Source of the DNA: Shewanella dokdonensis | Lineage (GTDB): Bacteria; Pseudomonadota; Gammaproteobacteria; Enterobacterales; Shewanellaceae | Assembly (NCBI RefSeq): GCF_018394335.1 | Contig: NZ_CP074572.1 | Coordinates: 1,736,001-1,800,000, forward strand | Direction: 5' to 3' | DNA length: 64,000 nt | Shown: positions 11,527 to 21,413 of the stretch, piece by piece | Numbering within the stretch: the stretch's first letter is position 1 | Layout: every line of letters starts with the position of its first letter | Program-made: the position numbers and the translations under genes | Notes under the pieces: model-generated | Told to the model about the DNA's origin: nothing | Seen by the model: only the letters and a program-made list of their open reading frames with translations | Database searches by the model: none

Positions 11527-13052
11527 ATGAGTCGTTATCTATTAAGAAGCCCCAGGAAGCTGTGCAAAACCTATAGCGCTTACCTTGCCAGTTTACTCCT
11601 GCCACTTTTATGCAGTTGTGCTTCTTCCGATGGGATAGCCCCCACGCCAAAATGGCAACATTACCTGTCGCCCATGTAACGGATAAGACTCTGGCGCCAC
11701 CAATGGTGACTGAACAGTGGTGGACAGCATTCAATGATCCACAACTGGATCAGTTGATTACCAAGATGGAAAATCTTAGCCCAACGTTACAGCAAGCCAT
11801 AGATCGCATCCATATTGCCACCGCCAAGGTGGGAGTTGTTGGTGCTGACGCCAAGCCACATCTTGCTGCCAACGGCAGTCTAGGCGTTGAACATTGGCCT
11901 GAAGACACCCACTACGGTGCGGGTTTAAATGGTGATACCACATGGAACAATACCGCTGGGCTTGCTTTTGATTACGATATAGACCTATTTAAAAAACAGG
12001 ATGACCGCGAGCAACAAGCGTGGGCGCAACTGCAATTTAGCCGCATCTCCGCCCAAGCCGCGCAATTGCAACTCATCGCTAATATTGTACGAAGCTATAT
12101 TGGTCTGGCGCTGGCCTATGATCAGCGAGAAGTGCAGCGCCAACGTTTCGCGCAGCAGCAAGAGATTATTAATTTAACCAAACAACAATTTGATTATGGC
12201 TTAGGCTCACGTTACGACCTGCAACAGGCTCAAGCACAGCTCCCCATCATCAACAGTGTAATCCGCGCCCTAGATGAGCAGATTGCTCTTGATAAAAACC
12301 AGCTGGTGACCTTGGTAGGTTTACCGCTAGCAGAGAGTAACAACATACAACGCCCAACGTTGATGCTCGCCACAACACTCCAATTACCACAGGCGTTACC
12401 TTTGTCACTCGTGGGTAATCGCCCAGATATTAATGCAACCCGCTGGCAAATTGTGACCGAAGCTAAAGGCGTTGACTTAGCGAAAGCCAATTTTTATCCC
12501 AATATCAATCTGCGAGCCGGCTTGAGTCAGGTGATGACGGTAGGTGATATGACTCAACTCGTTAGCGCCGAAAACCGCAGTTACTCTGCTGGCCCCGTGA
12601 TTTCACTGCCCATTTTTGATGGTGGTGCCCGCCGCGCACAATTAGGCATTGCCAGCGCACGTTATGATGAAGTCGTGCACAGATATAACGCCACGCTACA
12701 ACAAGCGTTGCGAGAGGTATCAGACCTGCTGATCCAGCAAAACTCGGCGCAAGATCAAGCCGTATTTGCCGATGATGCTGTTGCACGCGCCACACAGGTT
12801 TACCAAACAGCAGAAACCGCCTTCAAGCAGGGCTTTCGGGATTATCTACATGTCTTGGATGCGCAAACCCGCCTATTTGAACAACAGCTCACCAAGGCAA
12901 CAGTTCATGCTCGGTTACTCACCATTGAAGCCAATTTGGCAGTGTCACTGGGCGGCGGCATGCACTATATCGCGCCCAAAACAGAACAACTGCAACCCGC
13001 CAGATTAACCATTCAGACCACTGATGAGGCAACAGCATGTTGCGAGAAATAG
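11527..13052 (+). CDS. Outer-membrane efflux lipoprotein (TolC/NodT/OprM family), one frame lesion
   Basis: Outer-membrane channel of a tripartite exporter. The start at 11527 encodes a lipoprotein signal (basic N-terminus, LLLPLLCSCAS lipobox), then the family segments EQWWTAFNDPQLDQLI, ARLQ-like coiled repeats, LGSRYDLQQAQAQL and GNRPDINATRW. The run of four A at 11649-11652 is one base short; restoring it reads P-T-P-K-M-A-T-L-P-V and joins signal to mature protein, 508 residues. Preceded by AGAGGAG. Fourth-to-third order in the operon (FUSC, TetR, OMF, DUF1656, MFP) supports one export machine. Confidence 0.9.
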
Positions 13053-13237
13053 CCTTTCATAGCTTTTATATCCCCACAGTAACCTTGATGTTTACTCTGG
13101 GCTATTTTCTAACGCTGGCATTGAACCAGATTTTAATGATTACCGGTGCCTACCGTTACATCTGGCACCCGACCCTATTTCGGATTGCCTTTTATATCGC
13201 CATTAGCAGCGCCCTGTCGTTAACTGTTTATCATTGA
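13037..13237 (+). CDS. DUF1656 family small inner-membrane protein (AaeX-like)
   Basis: A 66-residue protein with two predicted membrane helices (about 12-32 and 47-64), typical of the DUF1656 subunit found beside FUSC exporters and their fusion proteins; it starts inside the 3' end of the outer-membrane gene (16-base overlap) and is followed 8 bases later by the fusion-protein gene. The family's mechanism is not established. Confidence 0.85.
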   Translation: MLREIAFHSFYIPTVTLMFTLGYFLTLALNQILMITGAYRYIWHPTLFRIAFYIAISSALSLTVYH

Positions 13238-13245
13238 GGCTTAAC

Positions 13246-14132
13246 ATGACTTTGAAAAAGTTTTACAGCATTTTTATGACCTTACTCATTGTAGTCATGG
13301 CCTTAGTGTTGGTGCGCATGCTGTGGTTACATTACATGAACGACCCGTGGACACGAGATGCCAGAGTCCGTGCCAACGTGATCAATATTGCCCCAGATGT
13401 ATCGGGGTTAGTGGATAAAGTGCTAGTACAAGATAATCAGCTAGTAAAAAAGGCGAGGTGTTATTTGAAGTAGACGCTTCCCATTATCAACTGACGATGC
13501 AGCGTGCGGTTAACAACGTTATTGCAAGAAAAACAGATGTGGATTTACGTAACGAAGAGGCCGCTCGCCGCCGCAGTGCAAACGATTTGGTTGTATCACG
13601 GGAAAACCGCAATCAAGCCAGCAGTGCCGCGAAAGTCGCTGAGGCCCAATACCAACAAGCGTTGAGTGAACTTGCTAGCGCCAAACTTGACCTACAACGC
13701 ACCAAAATCCGCGCGACAGCGGATGGTTACATCACTAACTTAAATTTACACAAAGGCGATTACATTCAAGTTGGTCAGCCCGCATTAGCACTGATAGATA
13801 AAGACTCTTTTTGGGTCTACGGCTATTTTGAAGAAACCAAATTACCTTTGGTCAAAGAAGGTGAAATAGCAGAAATAACCTTGATGAGCGGTGAAAAGAT
13901 GCGCGGTCACGTGAGCAGTATCGCGCGAGGCATTTACGACAGCGACAATCCAGATTCACAAGAGTTAATCGCCAACGTGCGGCCAACATTCGATTGGGTA
14001 CGCTTAGCTCGCCGTATTCCGGTGCACATTACCTTGGATAATATGCCCGCGAACCAAATACTGGCGATGGGCACAACCTGCACTGTGGTACTGCAAACAG
14101 AGCATCCTCGGCGTTGGTGGGATATTTTTTAG
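13246..14132 (+). CDS. HlyD/EmrA-type membrane fusion protein, one frame lesion
   Basis: Periplasmic adaptor linking the FUSC transporter to the outer-membrane channel. It has one N-terminal membrane anchor (residues about 10-27), DPWTRDARVRANVINIAPDVSG and DNQLV lipoyl-like half motifs, a short coiled coil, and the barrel segment TADGYITNLN-like with GDYIQVGQPALALID. The A run at 13446-13451 is one base short; restoring it gives V-K-K-G-E-V-L-F-E-V-D and a 295-residue protein, normal for AaeA. Start is ATG 13246; a TTG 12 bases earlier overlaps the previous stop. Last gene of the operon. A GC-rich imperfect hairpin follows at 14168-14200 but lacks a T tract. Confidence 0.9.
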
Positions 14133-14315
14133 CACCGCAGACACAGTCTAACCGTCATCGAATATTCCACCCGCATTCGGCATAAGGGGTGCGGGGTGGA
14201 GTAGCAGAGTGCGTTAGCTTTCAGGCAAGCACACCACCTTTTGCAGAAAAATGGCGTGCCACTGATTACAAATACAGTACGGTCGGCACGCTCATTCACT
14301 ATGGCGAGATAGTTA

Positions 14316-14693
14316 TTAAGCTGCTGGCGGCTCCCACAACTCAACCTTATTGCCGTCCGGGTCTATGACCCAGCCAAATTTACCGAAGTCCGAAGCTTCA
14401 GTATCGTCAAGCACATGACATCCCTCTGAACGCAATGCAGCCAAGAGCATATCAAGATTATCAACGCGGAAATTGAGCATAAAAGGTGCTGAACTTGGTG
14501 CCATCTTATCGCTGTCATTGCCAAATAAGCTCCAGATGGTCATGCCCGATTCACTTCCAGCGCCACCCCATTGGAATACCGCGCCGCCCCACTCATTTAC
14601 CTCCAACCCCAGATGCTCTCGGTACCAAGCGCCTAAACGTTTAGGGTCTGCAGACTTGAAGAAGATCCCACCTATGCCAGTGACACGTTTCAT
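14316..14693 (-). CDS. VOC (glyoxalase/bleomycin resistance) superfamily protein
   Basis: A 125-residue single-domain protein with paired beta-alpha-beta-beta-beta modules: GIGGIFFKSADPKRLGAWYR at the N-terminus and DPDGNKVELWEP at the C-terminus, where glutamate is a usual metal ligand. The family includes glyoxalase I, dioxygenases and resistance proteins, and specificity cannot be assigned. It is transcribed alone; neighbours are the export operon (convergent) and a TetR regulator. Confidence 0.8.
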   Translation of the reverse strand: MKRVTGIGGIFFKSADPKRLGAWYREHLGLEVNEWGGAVFQWGGAGSESGMTIWSLFGNDSDKMAPSSAPFMLNFRVDNLDMLLAALRSEGCHVLDDTEASDFGKFGWVIDPDGNKVELWEPPAA

Positions 14694-14930
14694 AATGTTG
14701 CCCTATTTTATGTGGTTCCAACACGCAATTAAGCAGCGCCAAGCTTCGGCATAAAGCGCATGACCGACTCGTGATGACAGCGTCATCAACCTAACCACAT
14801 TGCAATATGCTGAAAAAATGGTCAATGCAAATAGTGGTCACATTCACTTTTTTAGAGACAATTAATTAAATAGCAGCAATAAAATCAAATTGATAAATAT
14901 CAATACTAGCGACTCATCACCTGCACAGCG

Positions 14931-15479
14931 TCAGCAAGCTAACAGGGCCTGCACCAGTTCCGCAACATAGTCATCATCCAGCATTTGTCCCAACATCATT
15001 TGATGACAAAGAAGCCCGAGCATGAGGGTAAATAATGGGAGTGTTTTTTCAGCCGAGACATATTTGGCAAACAAGTCGAGGTATTTGCGATTGGCCAACA
15101 TCATACTGGGATCTTCTGCGACATTAGCCTCGCCAATGACCTGAATATAATCTGCCACCAATTGGAGTTCTTGGAAAAAGCGCGGAGCTATCTGCCTAAA
15201 CAACACAATAAAGTTGGCAACTCGCTGCGCGGGGCTAGCATCAACCGCCAGAGGCTGTTCCACCAGGGCATCCCCATCAAAATTGATGATGGCATCCGTA
15301 GCGGCCTTAAAAAGCTCATCTTTGCTTTGGTAATAGTGATAAACGGCACTCTTACTCATGCCCAACTGCTGGCAAAGTTGTCGCATTCCCAAATTTTTGT
15401 ATCCATGTTCGAGAAAGATAGCAGCGGCTTGCAGCGCCAACTCTTGGCGGCGCTGTTCATGATTGACAATTTTTGGCAT
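14931..15479 (-). CDS. TetR-family regulator divergent from a NAD(P)-binding protein
   Basis: The 182-residue protein carries a TetR helix-turn-helix (RRQELALQAAAIFLEHGYKN, then MRQLCQQLGMSKSAVYHYYQSKDELF) and a C-terminal regulatory domain. Start ATG 15479 was preferred because homology-like sequence begins MPKIVNHEQRRQ; an in-frame start 72 bases upstream would place coding sequence over the operator region. Two palindromes in the intergenic region (15534-15547 and 15557-15574) suit TetR dimers and would control both this gene and the divergent one at 15619. Confidence 0.87.
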   Translation of the reverse strand: MPKIVNHEQRRQELALQAAAIFLEHGYKNLGMRQLCQQLGMSKSAVYHYYQSKDELFKAATDAIINFDGDALVEQPLAVDASPAQRVANFIVLFRQIAPRFFQELQLVADYIQVIGEANVAEDPSMMLANRKYLDLFAKYVSAEKTLPLFTLMLGLLCHQMMLGQMLDDDYVAELVQALLAC

Positions 15480-15533
15480 TGCTCCACGTTCCCCCGTTGA
15501 ATGCTGCGAAATATTAACATAGACCTTTTTTAT

Positions 15534-15547
15534 AGACCACTTGGTCT
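15534..15547. promoter_or_regulatory. Palindromic operator 1 of the TetR/NAD-binding protein intergenic region
   Basis: AGACCACTTGGTCT, an inverted repeat AGACC / GGTCT centred 10-11 bases from an edge shared with a second related palindrome. The centre-to-centre distance to operator 2 is about 25 bases. Confidence 0.6.
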
Positions 15548-15556
15548 GCATAGTTT

Positions 15557-15574
15557 ATAGTCCACATGGACTAT
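15557..15574. promoter_or_regulatory. Palindromic operator 2 of the TetR/NAD-binding protein intergenic region
   Basis: ATAGTCCACATGGACTAT is a perfect 18-base palindrome whose core resembles operator 1 (CCA-N2-TGG in both). It lies 45 bases upstream of the NAD(P)-binding protein start. Confidence 0.65.
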
Positions 15575-15618
15575 CTTAATTATCACCATCATTATTAGCG
15601 ATAAAACAAGGGGATCGG

Positions 15619-16494
15619 ATGCAGACTTCTACTTCTCCCAGGATTCTACTTGCTGGCGCGACAGGGTATCTTGGCTTGCACATTGTTAAGCAGCTACAAG
15701 CGCAAAACATCCACTTTGTTGCACTGGCCAGAAACACACAAAAACTCATGGCACAGGGTGTTACTGCGCAGCAAATTGTGCAGGCGGAAGTCACTCAAGC
15801 CAGCACCTTAGTGGGCGTCTGCAACGGCATTGATGTGGTGATCTCCTGCTTAGGCATCACGCGGCAGCGAGACGGCCTTAGTTACATGGAGGTGGATTAT
15901 CAGGCAAATCTGAATCTGTTGCTGGAAGCAGAACGCGCAGGCACACGTAAATTCATCTATATTTCGGCCTTTAATGCTCCGCTCTACCCGCAAGTACGCT
16001 TGTTGCAGGCCAAAGAGCGCTTTGCGACTCGTTTACTCCAGTCTAAAAAACTGCAACCTTGCGTTATTCGTCCCAATGGTTTCTTCTCTGACTTGGAAGA
16101 AATCTATCAGATGGCATCGACCGGGAAAGTGTATCAGTTCGGTGACGGTTCAGTGCGGCTTAATCCCATTCATGGCCGAGATCTGGCTCAGTTCTGTTTA
16201 GCCGCCATTCCTCGCACGGAACAAGAACTCGATGTTGGCGGGCCAGAAGTCTTGTCCATCGAACAAATCGCCCAATTGGCTTTTCGCGCCCTCAATAAAC
16301 CGGAGCATATTGTCAAGCTACCGGATTGGGTAAGACGCATGGTCTTGTGGATTGTGGCTCGATTACCAGACAGATGGGGCGGACCAGCAGAATTCTTTTT
16401 AACCGCGATGAGTCAAGATGCAGTTGCACCCGCCTATGGCGAGCTGCGCCTCGGTGACCATTATGCCCACATGGCCATCGCCCATAATACATAA
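15619..16494 (+). CDS. NAD(P)-binding Rossmann protein, NmrA/atypical SDR type
   Basis: A 291-residue protein whose N-terminus LLAGATGYLGLHIVKQL is the GxxGxxG dinucleotide motif of atypical short-chain dehydrogenases. ISCLGITRQR and YISAFNA follow the NmrA/complex I NDUFA9-like pattern. The conserved Tyr-x3-Lys catalytic pair of classical SDRs is not evident, so it may be a redox sensor or a ubiquinone-related reductase rather than a classical dehydrogenase. Divergent from a TetR regulator through twin operators, so expression is probably inducible. Substrate unknown. No shift in frame was seen. Confidence 0.8.
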   Translation: MQTSTSPRILLAGATGYLGLHIVKQLQAQNIHFVALARNTQKLMAQGVTAQQIVQAEVTQASTLVGVCNGIDVVISCLGITRQRDGLSYMEVDYQANLNLLLEAERAGTRKFIYISAFNAPLYPQVRLLQAKERFATRLLQSKKLQPCVIRPNGFFSDLEEIYQMASTGKVYQFGDGSVRLNPIHGRDLAQFCLAAIPRTEQELDVGGPEVLSIEQIAQLAFRALNKPEHIVKLPDWVRRMVLWIVARLPDRWGGPAEFFLTAMSQDAVAPAYGELRLGDHYAHMAIAHNT

Positions 16495-16905
16495 CGCCAT
16501 ATGCACTGCTTGTAACAACTGCGCTGACAAGCACAGGCACGGTTAAAAACTCAGAATGCTTGGCTGTTGGCATCATCAATCATTTCATTTAAAAAGAGTT
16601 TTCATTTATAGGCTTTTAAACGCCAGAAACATTATCTGCATTTATTCGTGTTAGTGTTTTTAGCTGGCATACTGTCGGAGAACGCTCGAATAGGCAGAGT
16701 GAAGCTGAAGACTGTATCCGTTGCTGCTATTCACAAGGCACTCTGGCAACATTATCGCCATAATGTATACAGGCACCCGATGACCTATTATCAGGATCAT
16801 GGCTAGCGGCAGAGCGGTTAGGCTTAAGGTGAATATCGTTGCGCTGGCGATTGGGTATAGTCGCAACCAAGTTATATTTCAACAATTGTTACAAGGAGTT
16901 GCATT
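16495..16905. other. 411-base gap with no recognised gene
   Basis: Between the NAD(P)-binding protein and the peroxiredoxin gene. Only short out-of-frame openings are present. AAGGAG before ATG 16906 is a good ribosome-binding site; no operator or small RNA was recognised. Confidence 0.5.
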
Positions 16906-17379
16906 ATGATTGTACAAGGTCAGCGGTTACCGGAAGGTGTCCTTGGTGAACTCACAGCAGACGGCGTGGTAGAGCATCAAGTACGTGAGTTATTTGCTAA
17001 GAAAAAAGCTGTGCTATTTGCGGTTCCTGGAGCCTTTACGCCGACCTGTTCCAACGCTCATCTCCCTGGCTACGTGGCACTCGCGGATGAGATCAAGGCT
17101 CACGGAATCGACTTTATTGCCTGTCTGTCAGTCAATGATGCGTTTGTGATGCATGCTTGGGGCAAAGATCAGAACGCCGCCGAACTGATGATGTTGGCCG
17201 ATGGCAGTGGCGCCTTTACTAAAGCACTGGGGCTAGAATTCGACACTGGGATATTTGGCGGCATCCGTTCGCGGCGCTATGCCATGATTGTGGAGGATGG
17301 CATAGTGACATTGCTGAATGTCGAAGCGCCTAAAGCCTTTGAGGTCAGCGATGCCCGTACTATCCTGGCGGCATTATAG
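16906..17379 (+). CDS. Peroxiredoxin of the Prx5/PrxII family
   Basis: Thiol peroxidase that reduces hydrogen peroxide and alkyl hydroperoxides. The 157-residue protein has the peroxidatic cysteine Cys48 in PGAFTPTCSNAHLPGY and a second cysteine, Cys73, in DFIACLSVND, as in the Prx5 subfamily. RSRRYAMIVEDG and the IFGGIRS-like region fit. No fused glutaredoxin domain is present, so reduction presumably comes from thioredoxin or glutaredoxin encoded elsewhere. The stop codon is two bases from the convergent envZ stop. Confidence 0.92.
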   Translation: MIVQGQRLPEGVLGELTADGVVEHQVRELFAKKKAVLFAVPGAFTPTCSNAHLPGYVALADEIKAHGIDFIACLSVNDAFVMHAWGKDQNAAELMMLADGSGAFTKALGLEFDTGIFGGIRSRRYAMIVEDGIVTLLNVEAPKAFEVSDARTILAAL

Positions 17380-17380
17380 C

Positions 17381-18700
17381 TCAGTCGCGCGGTAATCTGA
17401 CGGTGGCGCGCAAACCACCCTCACGGCGATTATCTAGCAGGATCTTGCCCTGATGCCGTTCAACAATGCGCTTGATAATCGCCAGTCCCAGCCCTGAACC
17501 GACACTACCTCTAGCGGTATCACCTTGAGTAAAGGGCTGAAATAATGTCTGGATCTGCTCTGGCTGAATGCCGGGGCCGTTGTCTTCTACACAAAAGCGC
17601 ACCCATTCTCTATCCCAGCCGCTGGAGATACGGATCCAACCATTGCCATAACGTCTAGCATTTTCCACCAAGTTAGCAAGTACTCGCTTGATGGCAATGA
17701 CATTCATATTGATGACCGGGCAGTCTGGGCTCAAAACCATTTCGATCCCTTCGGTACGTTTGCCTTCCAGTTGTACCAAATCTTCAATCAGCTGGTTTAT
17801 CTGCATCGGCTCATGCACCTGCTGATCCTGCCGGATATAAGCAATGAACTGATTGATAATGGCATCCATATCTTCGATGTCTTTGATAATCCCTTCCTGC
17901 AAATAAGCATCTTCGGCAGCCATCATCTCAGACGCTAGCCGGATACGGGTCAGCGGAGTACGCAAGTCATGAGAAATCCCCGCCATCAGCAGTGCCCGAT
18001 CCTGCTCCAACTGCTTCATACTTTGCGCCATCTGATTGAAAGTATTGGTCACCTCAATGATTTCTGATGAACCGGACAGTGGTAAAGCATCAGGGAAATC
18101 CCCACGCGATACGGCCACTGCGGCTTTCTGCAATCGGCGTAACGGCCGGTTTTGCTGCCGAGCAAACCACCAACCGCCGGCCACACTCAAAGCTCCAATG
18201 ACCATCAGATATAGGTTTAATGGTGACAGCGCGTTTTCATTCCAACTGTTCAGCGGCACTTTGATCCAAACGGATGGAGCCTGTGGCGGGCGGATCCAGA
18301 TCTGCAAACCGTTATCATGCTGGGAGATACGCACTTCAGCTTCCCCTCCCAAATATTGCGACATCTGGCTGGAAAGGAATCCGTAATATGTGGTGTGTTC
18401 GATTCCGGCTTCACGCGCCTGTTGCTGGTTGTATATCTGCATCTCTTCGCCATGAACCTTGGCATTGAGCGCATCCACCATGGTGAGGTGTTCACGTCCA
18501 ATATCAACGCCATCGGCGAATAACAGATTGATCTGTCGAGCGATGAGCTGATTGATTTGCTGATAGCTGGGCTTAATGAAGTAAACCGTAACAGTGAGGT
18601 AAGAAACCAGCTGATTGATTAGCAATAAACAAGCAATCAGCATGACCGTCTGACTGAAGGCGCTACGCGGTAGTAACCGCTGCCACCAACGAAGCTTCAT
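17381..18700 (-). CDS. envZ: Osmosensing histidine kinase EnvZ
   Basis: Inner-membrane sensor kinase that phosphorylates and dephosphorylates OmpR. It has two membrane segments (about 17-40 and 162-180) around a periplasmic domain, HAMP to about residue 232, and the phospho-accepting His244 in [16 protein letters not shown] (E. coli His243). N box [13 protein letters not shown], and G boxes VEDNGPGI and [12 protein letters not shown] follow. Length is 439, close to the 450 of E. coli. The start overlaps the ompR stop by four bases, showing translational coupling. Confidence 0.95.
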   Translation of the reverse strand: MKLRWWQRLLPRSAFSQTVMLIACLLLINQLVSYLTVTVYFIKPSYQQINQLIARQINLLFADGVDIGREHLTMVDALNAKVHGEEMQIYNQQQAREAGIEHTTYYGFLSSQMSQYLGGEAEVRISQHDNGLQIWIRPPQAPSVWIKVPLNSWNENALSPLNLYLMVIGALSVAGGWWFARQQNRPLRRLQKAAVAVSRGDFPDALPLSGSSEIIEVTNTFNQMAQSMKQLEQDRALLMAGISHDLRTPLTRIRLASEMMAAEDAYLQEGIIKDIEDMDAIINQFIAYIRQDQQVHEPMQINQLIEDLVQLEGKRTEGIEMVLSPDCPVINMNVIAIKRVLANLVENARRYGNGWIRISSGWDREWVRFCVEDNGPGIQPEQIQTLFQPFTQGDTARGSVGSGLGLAIIKRIVERHQGKILLDNRREGGLRATVRLPRD

Positions 18701-19422
18701 TTACGTTGCGCACCATCCGGTACAAACACGTATCCCAGTCCCCAAACCGTCTGGATATAGCGTGGATTCGCCGGATCTTTTTCAATCAGACGCCGCAGCC
18801 GCGAGACCTGCACATCGATTGAACGTTCCAGCGCGGAATAATCCCGACCACGCGCTAGGTTCATCAATTTATCGCGGGATAATGGTTCACGAGGATGCGT
18901 TACCAGCACTTTCAGCACAGCAAACTCACCGCTGGTAAGCGAAATCGACTCATCGTTGTGGTACATCTCACGGGTTGCCAGATTGAGACTGAACTCGCCA
19001 AACGCTACCAGTTCTTCCTGTTGTGATGGCGCGCCAGGGATCTCTTGAGCTTGTCGACGCATCACCGCCTTGATCCGCGCCAGTAATTCACGGGGGTTAA
19101 ACGGTTTCGGCAAATAATCATCAGCCCCTAACTCCAGGCCAATAATACGGTCAACCTCATCGCCCTTAGCGGTTAACATCACGATGGGCAGTGTACTGCC
19201 TTGTTGCCGCAAACGGCGGCAGATGGACAAACCATCTTCACCAGGCAACATCAAATCCAGCACCAACAGATGAAAGTTTTCCCGTTCCAACAGCCGATCC
19301 ATCTGCTCCGCATTGGCGGCACTGCGCACCTGGAATCCCTGCTCCACCAGATAACGCTCCAATAAGGCACGTAGCCTCATGTCATCGTCAACTACCAGGA
19401 TTTTGGAAGTTTCTTGTCCCAT
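18697..19422 (-). CDS. ompR: Two-component response regulator OmpR
   Basis: Receives phosphate from EnvZ and regulates outer-membrane porin and envelope genes. The 241-residue protein has the receiver domain with Asp56 in [13 protein letters not shown], the T and K residues in VMLTAKG and [17 protein letters not shown], and a C-terminal winged helix ([25 protein letters not shown]). Upstream, 19423-19621, is a non-coding gap that holds a nested palindrome ending the mod operon. Confidence 0.96.
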   Translation of the reverse strand: MGQETSKILVVDDDMRLRALLERYLVEQGFQVRSAANAEQMDRLLERENFHLLVLDLMLPGEDGLSICRRLRQQGSTLPIVMLTAKGDEVDRIIGLELGADDYLPKPFNPRELLARIKAVMRRQAQEIPGAPSQQEELVAFGEFSLNLATREMYHNDESISLTSGEFAVLKVLVTHPREPLSRDKLMNLARGRDYSALERSIDVQVSRLRRLIEKDPANPRYIQTVWGLGYVFVPDGAQRK

Positions 19423-19533
19423 GCGAGTGTTCCTTTAAAGCAAACGGAAAGCCGAGCGGCATCATATGGCCTGATTTTGCACCATAGTAACCGAAAAGTG
19501 GCAAGTCTGGCCCAAATTTAGCGAGTAAACCCA

Positions 19534-19590
19534 CAAAAAACTACCCTGGACTTTGTAACAGGAGTTTTAAAACCACTGTGGCAAAGTCCA
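19534..19590 (-). terminator. Nested 44-base palindrome between modC and ompR, possible terminator
   Basis: At 19547-19590 three perfect stems are stacked around symmetric two-base mismatches: TGGACTTTG/CAAAGTCCA, ACAG/CTGT, and GTTTT/AAAAC with no loop. Read on the minus strand, downstream of modC, GGGTAG and six T follow, so it may end modABC transcription before ompR. The regular nested form is unusual for a plain terminator; a structured regulatory element is another possibility. Confidence 0.5.
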
Positions 19591-19621
19591 TTCATTTTGT
19601 TCGATTTTTGAAAGGAGAGGC

Positions 19622-20710
19622 TTAGGAATGTGCCAGATCGGCTTCCGTGAGGCTAACACCCTTAATTTGTGCAAACATGGCACTGCCAGGTTTCAATGCC
19701 AGTTCATCCAGTGACCAACGGGTAATATTGGCCCACAGCGGCATCCCAGACAGTTGCAACCGTAGCTGCACATAATCACTGTCATCAGAGGCGTTGATCT
19801 GTTCTACCGTCACTGGCAATACATTGCGGATGCTGCTGCCGACCGGTTTTTCAGTGCAGACAGAAACTTGGTTACTGTGCACCCGCACCCGGATCCGCTC
19901 ACCTCGATCACGCAAAGTCTTGTTGACCCATAGACTGGCACCATTCTCTAACTGGAGCCGGGTCATGGCATAATCGGGATGAGTCTCAGCAACGGTAGCC
20001 AACAGTAGCGAGCTTTGTTCCTGCTGACTCAACCAGGGTCTTAACTCCGCACTGTCCCACACGGTTTCCAGCGGCCCACAAATTACGGCTTTACCCTTAT
20101 CAATTACCAACATCTGATCTGCTAGCTGCAAGATCTCATCCAGACTGTGACTGACATAGACAATGGGCAGATTCAGCTCCCGGGTCAGTCGTTGTAAGTA
20201 AGGCAATAACTCACGTTTGCGTGGTAAATCCAGTGAAGCTAATGGTTCATCCATTAATAGTATTTCGGGACTCGTCAGCAATGCCCGACCTATGGCTACG
20301 CGCTGTTTTTCGCCGCCAGAAAGACTGGTCGGATAGCGTTCCAATAGGTGTTCTAGCCCCAGCAACTGCACAATACTATCGAACTGTTTAGCCGATTTAG
20401 CGCCTTTACGTCCGTAGTTCAGATTGCCGCGCACCCGATAATGGGGAAACAGCCGCGCATCCTGAAACACAAAGCCCGCATTGCGCTTTTCCGGCGGCAA
20501 GTTGATATGCTTGCCGGAATGATACAGCCAACGATCTCCCAGTTTAACCTCGCCACTGTCTGGCGTTGCTAAGCCACCAAGAATATTGACCAATGATGTT
20601 TTACCAGCGCCACTACGCCCAAACACTGCGCTCACACCTTGCAGCGGTAGCGCGACATCAACATCTAGCAAAGTCTCGCCTAACTGGCGTTTTACATTGA
20701 TACTCAGCAT
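19622..20710 (-). CDS. modC: Molybdate ABC transporter ATP-binding protein
   Basis: Energises molybdate import. Walker A GRSGAGKTS, ABC signature LSGGEKQRVAIGRAL and Walker B LLMDEPLASLD are in order. A C-terminal Mop/TOBE domain (about residues 285-355, containing VRVHSNQVSV and the repeat LRLQLSGMPLWANITRWS) binds oxyanion and is a hallmark of ModC. The 362-residue length is normal. The start lies in the modB stop region, so modB and modC are probably translationally coupled. The gene is third in modABC, on the minus strand. Confidence 0.95.
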   Translation of the reverse strand: MLSINVKRQLGETLLDVDVALPLQGVSAVFGRSGAGKTSLVNILGGLATPDSGEVKLGDRWLYHSGKHINLPPEKRNAGFVFQDARLFPHYRVRGNLNYGRKGAKSAKQFDSIVQLLGLEHLLERYPTSLSGGEKQRVAIGRALLTSPEILLMDEPLASLDLPRKRELLPYLQRLTRELNLPIVYVSHSLDEILQLADQMLVIDKGKAVICGPLETVWDSAELRPWLSQQEQSSLLLATVAETHPDYAMTRLQLENGASLWVNKTLRDRGERIRVRVHSNQVSVCTEKPVGSSIRNVLPVTVEQINASDDSDYVQLRLQLSGMPLWANITRWSLDELALKPGSAMFAQIKGVSLTEADLAHS

Positions 20711-21401
20711 TCTCCATGAGCCCTCTGCTGTGCCTTTTTCCCAGCCATTGTGATGCTACCAGCGACAACAGCGAGATGACGATAGCAATCACACACAGAC
20801 GCCCAGCCTGTGCCTCAGCGCCAGGGGTTTCAATAAAGGAATACATAGCTAATGGGATCGTGCGCGTTTCACCTGGAATATTTGACACAAAGGTGATGGT
20901 GGAACCAAACTCACCCAGACTACGGGCAAACGCCAGCACCATACCAGACACAATACCAGGCGCGGTTAAAGGTAAGCTGATAGTAAAAAACACGCGTAAC
21001 CTACCCGCACCTAACGTACGAGCGGCCTGCTCCAGACGAGTATCCACAGCTTCAAATGCTTGGCGGATTGCCCTAACCATCAGCGGAAACGACACCACAG
21101 CCGCAGCCAGCGCAGCACCACGCCAACTAAAAGCAAAGCTGATACCAAATGTTTCGTATAACCAGTGCCCTATCCAACCAGCACGGCCCATTGAGATTAA
21201 CAACAAGTAACCCACCACCACAGGTGGCAGCACCAAGGGTAAATGGATTACGCCATCCAGTAATGACTTACCGGGAAAATCAAACCGAGCCAGCACCCAA
21301 GCAATGAAAATCCCTGCCGGCAGACTGCAACAGACGGCCGTCAGGGAAACTTTCAGGCTGAGGAGTAACGCGGCGACTTCATACTCTGTCAGTAACGCCA
21401 A
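20704..21401 (-). CDS. modB: Molybdate ABC transporter permease, one frame lesion near the 3' end
   Basis: Inner-membrane channel subunit. About five membrane helices and the permease EAA-type loop EQAARTLGAGRLRVFFTISLP are evident, with RSLGEFGSTITFVSN conserved in ModB. As written, the frame runs to 20658, 53 bases into modC with a poor C-terminus. The A run on the minus strand (T at 20735-20739 on the plus strand) seems one base short. With one more A the end reads W-L-G-K-K-A-Q-Q-R-A-H-G-E-C and stops at 20704, overlapping the modC start by seven bases, the usual layout, 232 residues. The correction is an inference. Confidence 0.9.
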
Positions 21402-21413
21402 ACGTCATGCCTT

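Noticed and set aside
13908..13913. A CACGTG core inside the fusion protein gene
   Set aside because: Flanking bases (GGT and AGC) do not match the parS consensus.
14168..14200. GC-rich hairpin after the membrane fusion protein gene
   Set aside because: Arms CCACCCGCA and TGCGGGGTGG pair only with a bulge and no T tract follows, so it is not listed as a firm terminator.
16660..16866. A minus-strand open frame of 68 codons in the 16495-16905 gap
   Set aside because: No ribosome-binding site, no family resemblance and atypical composition.
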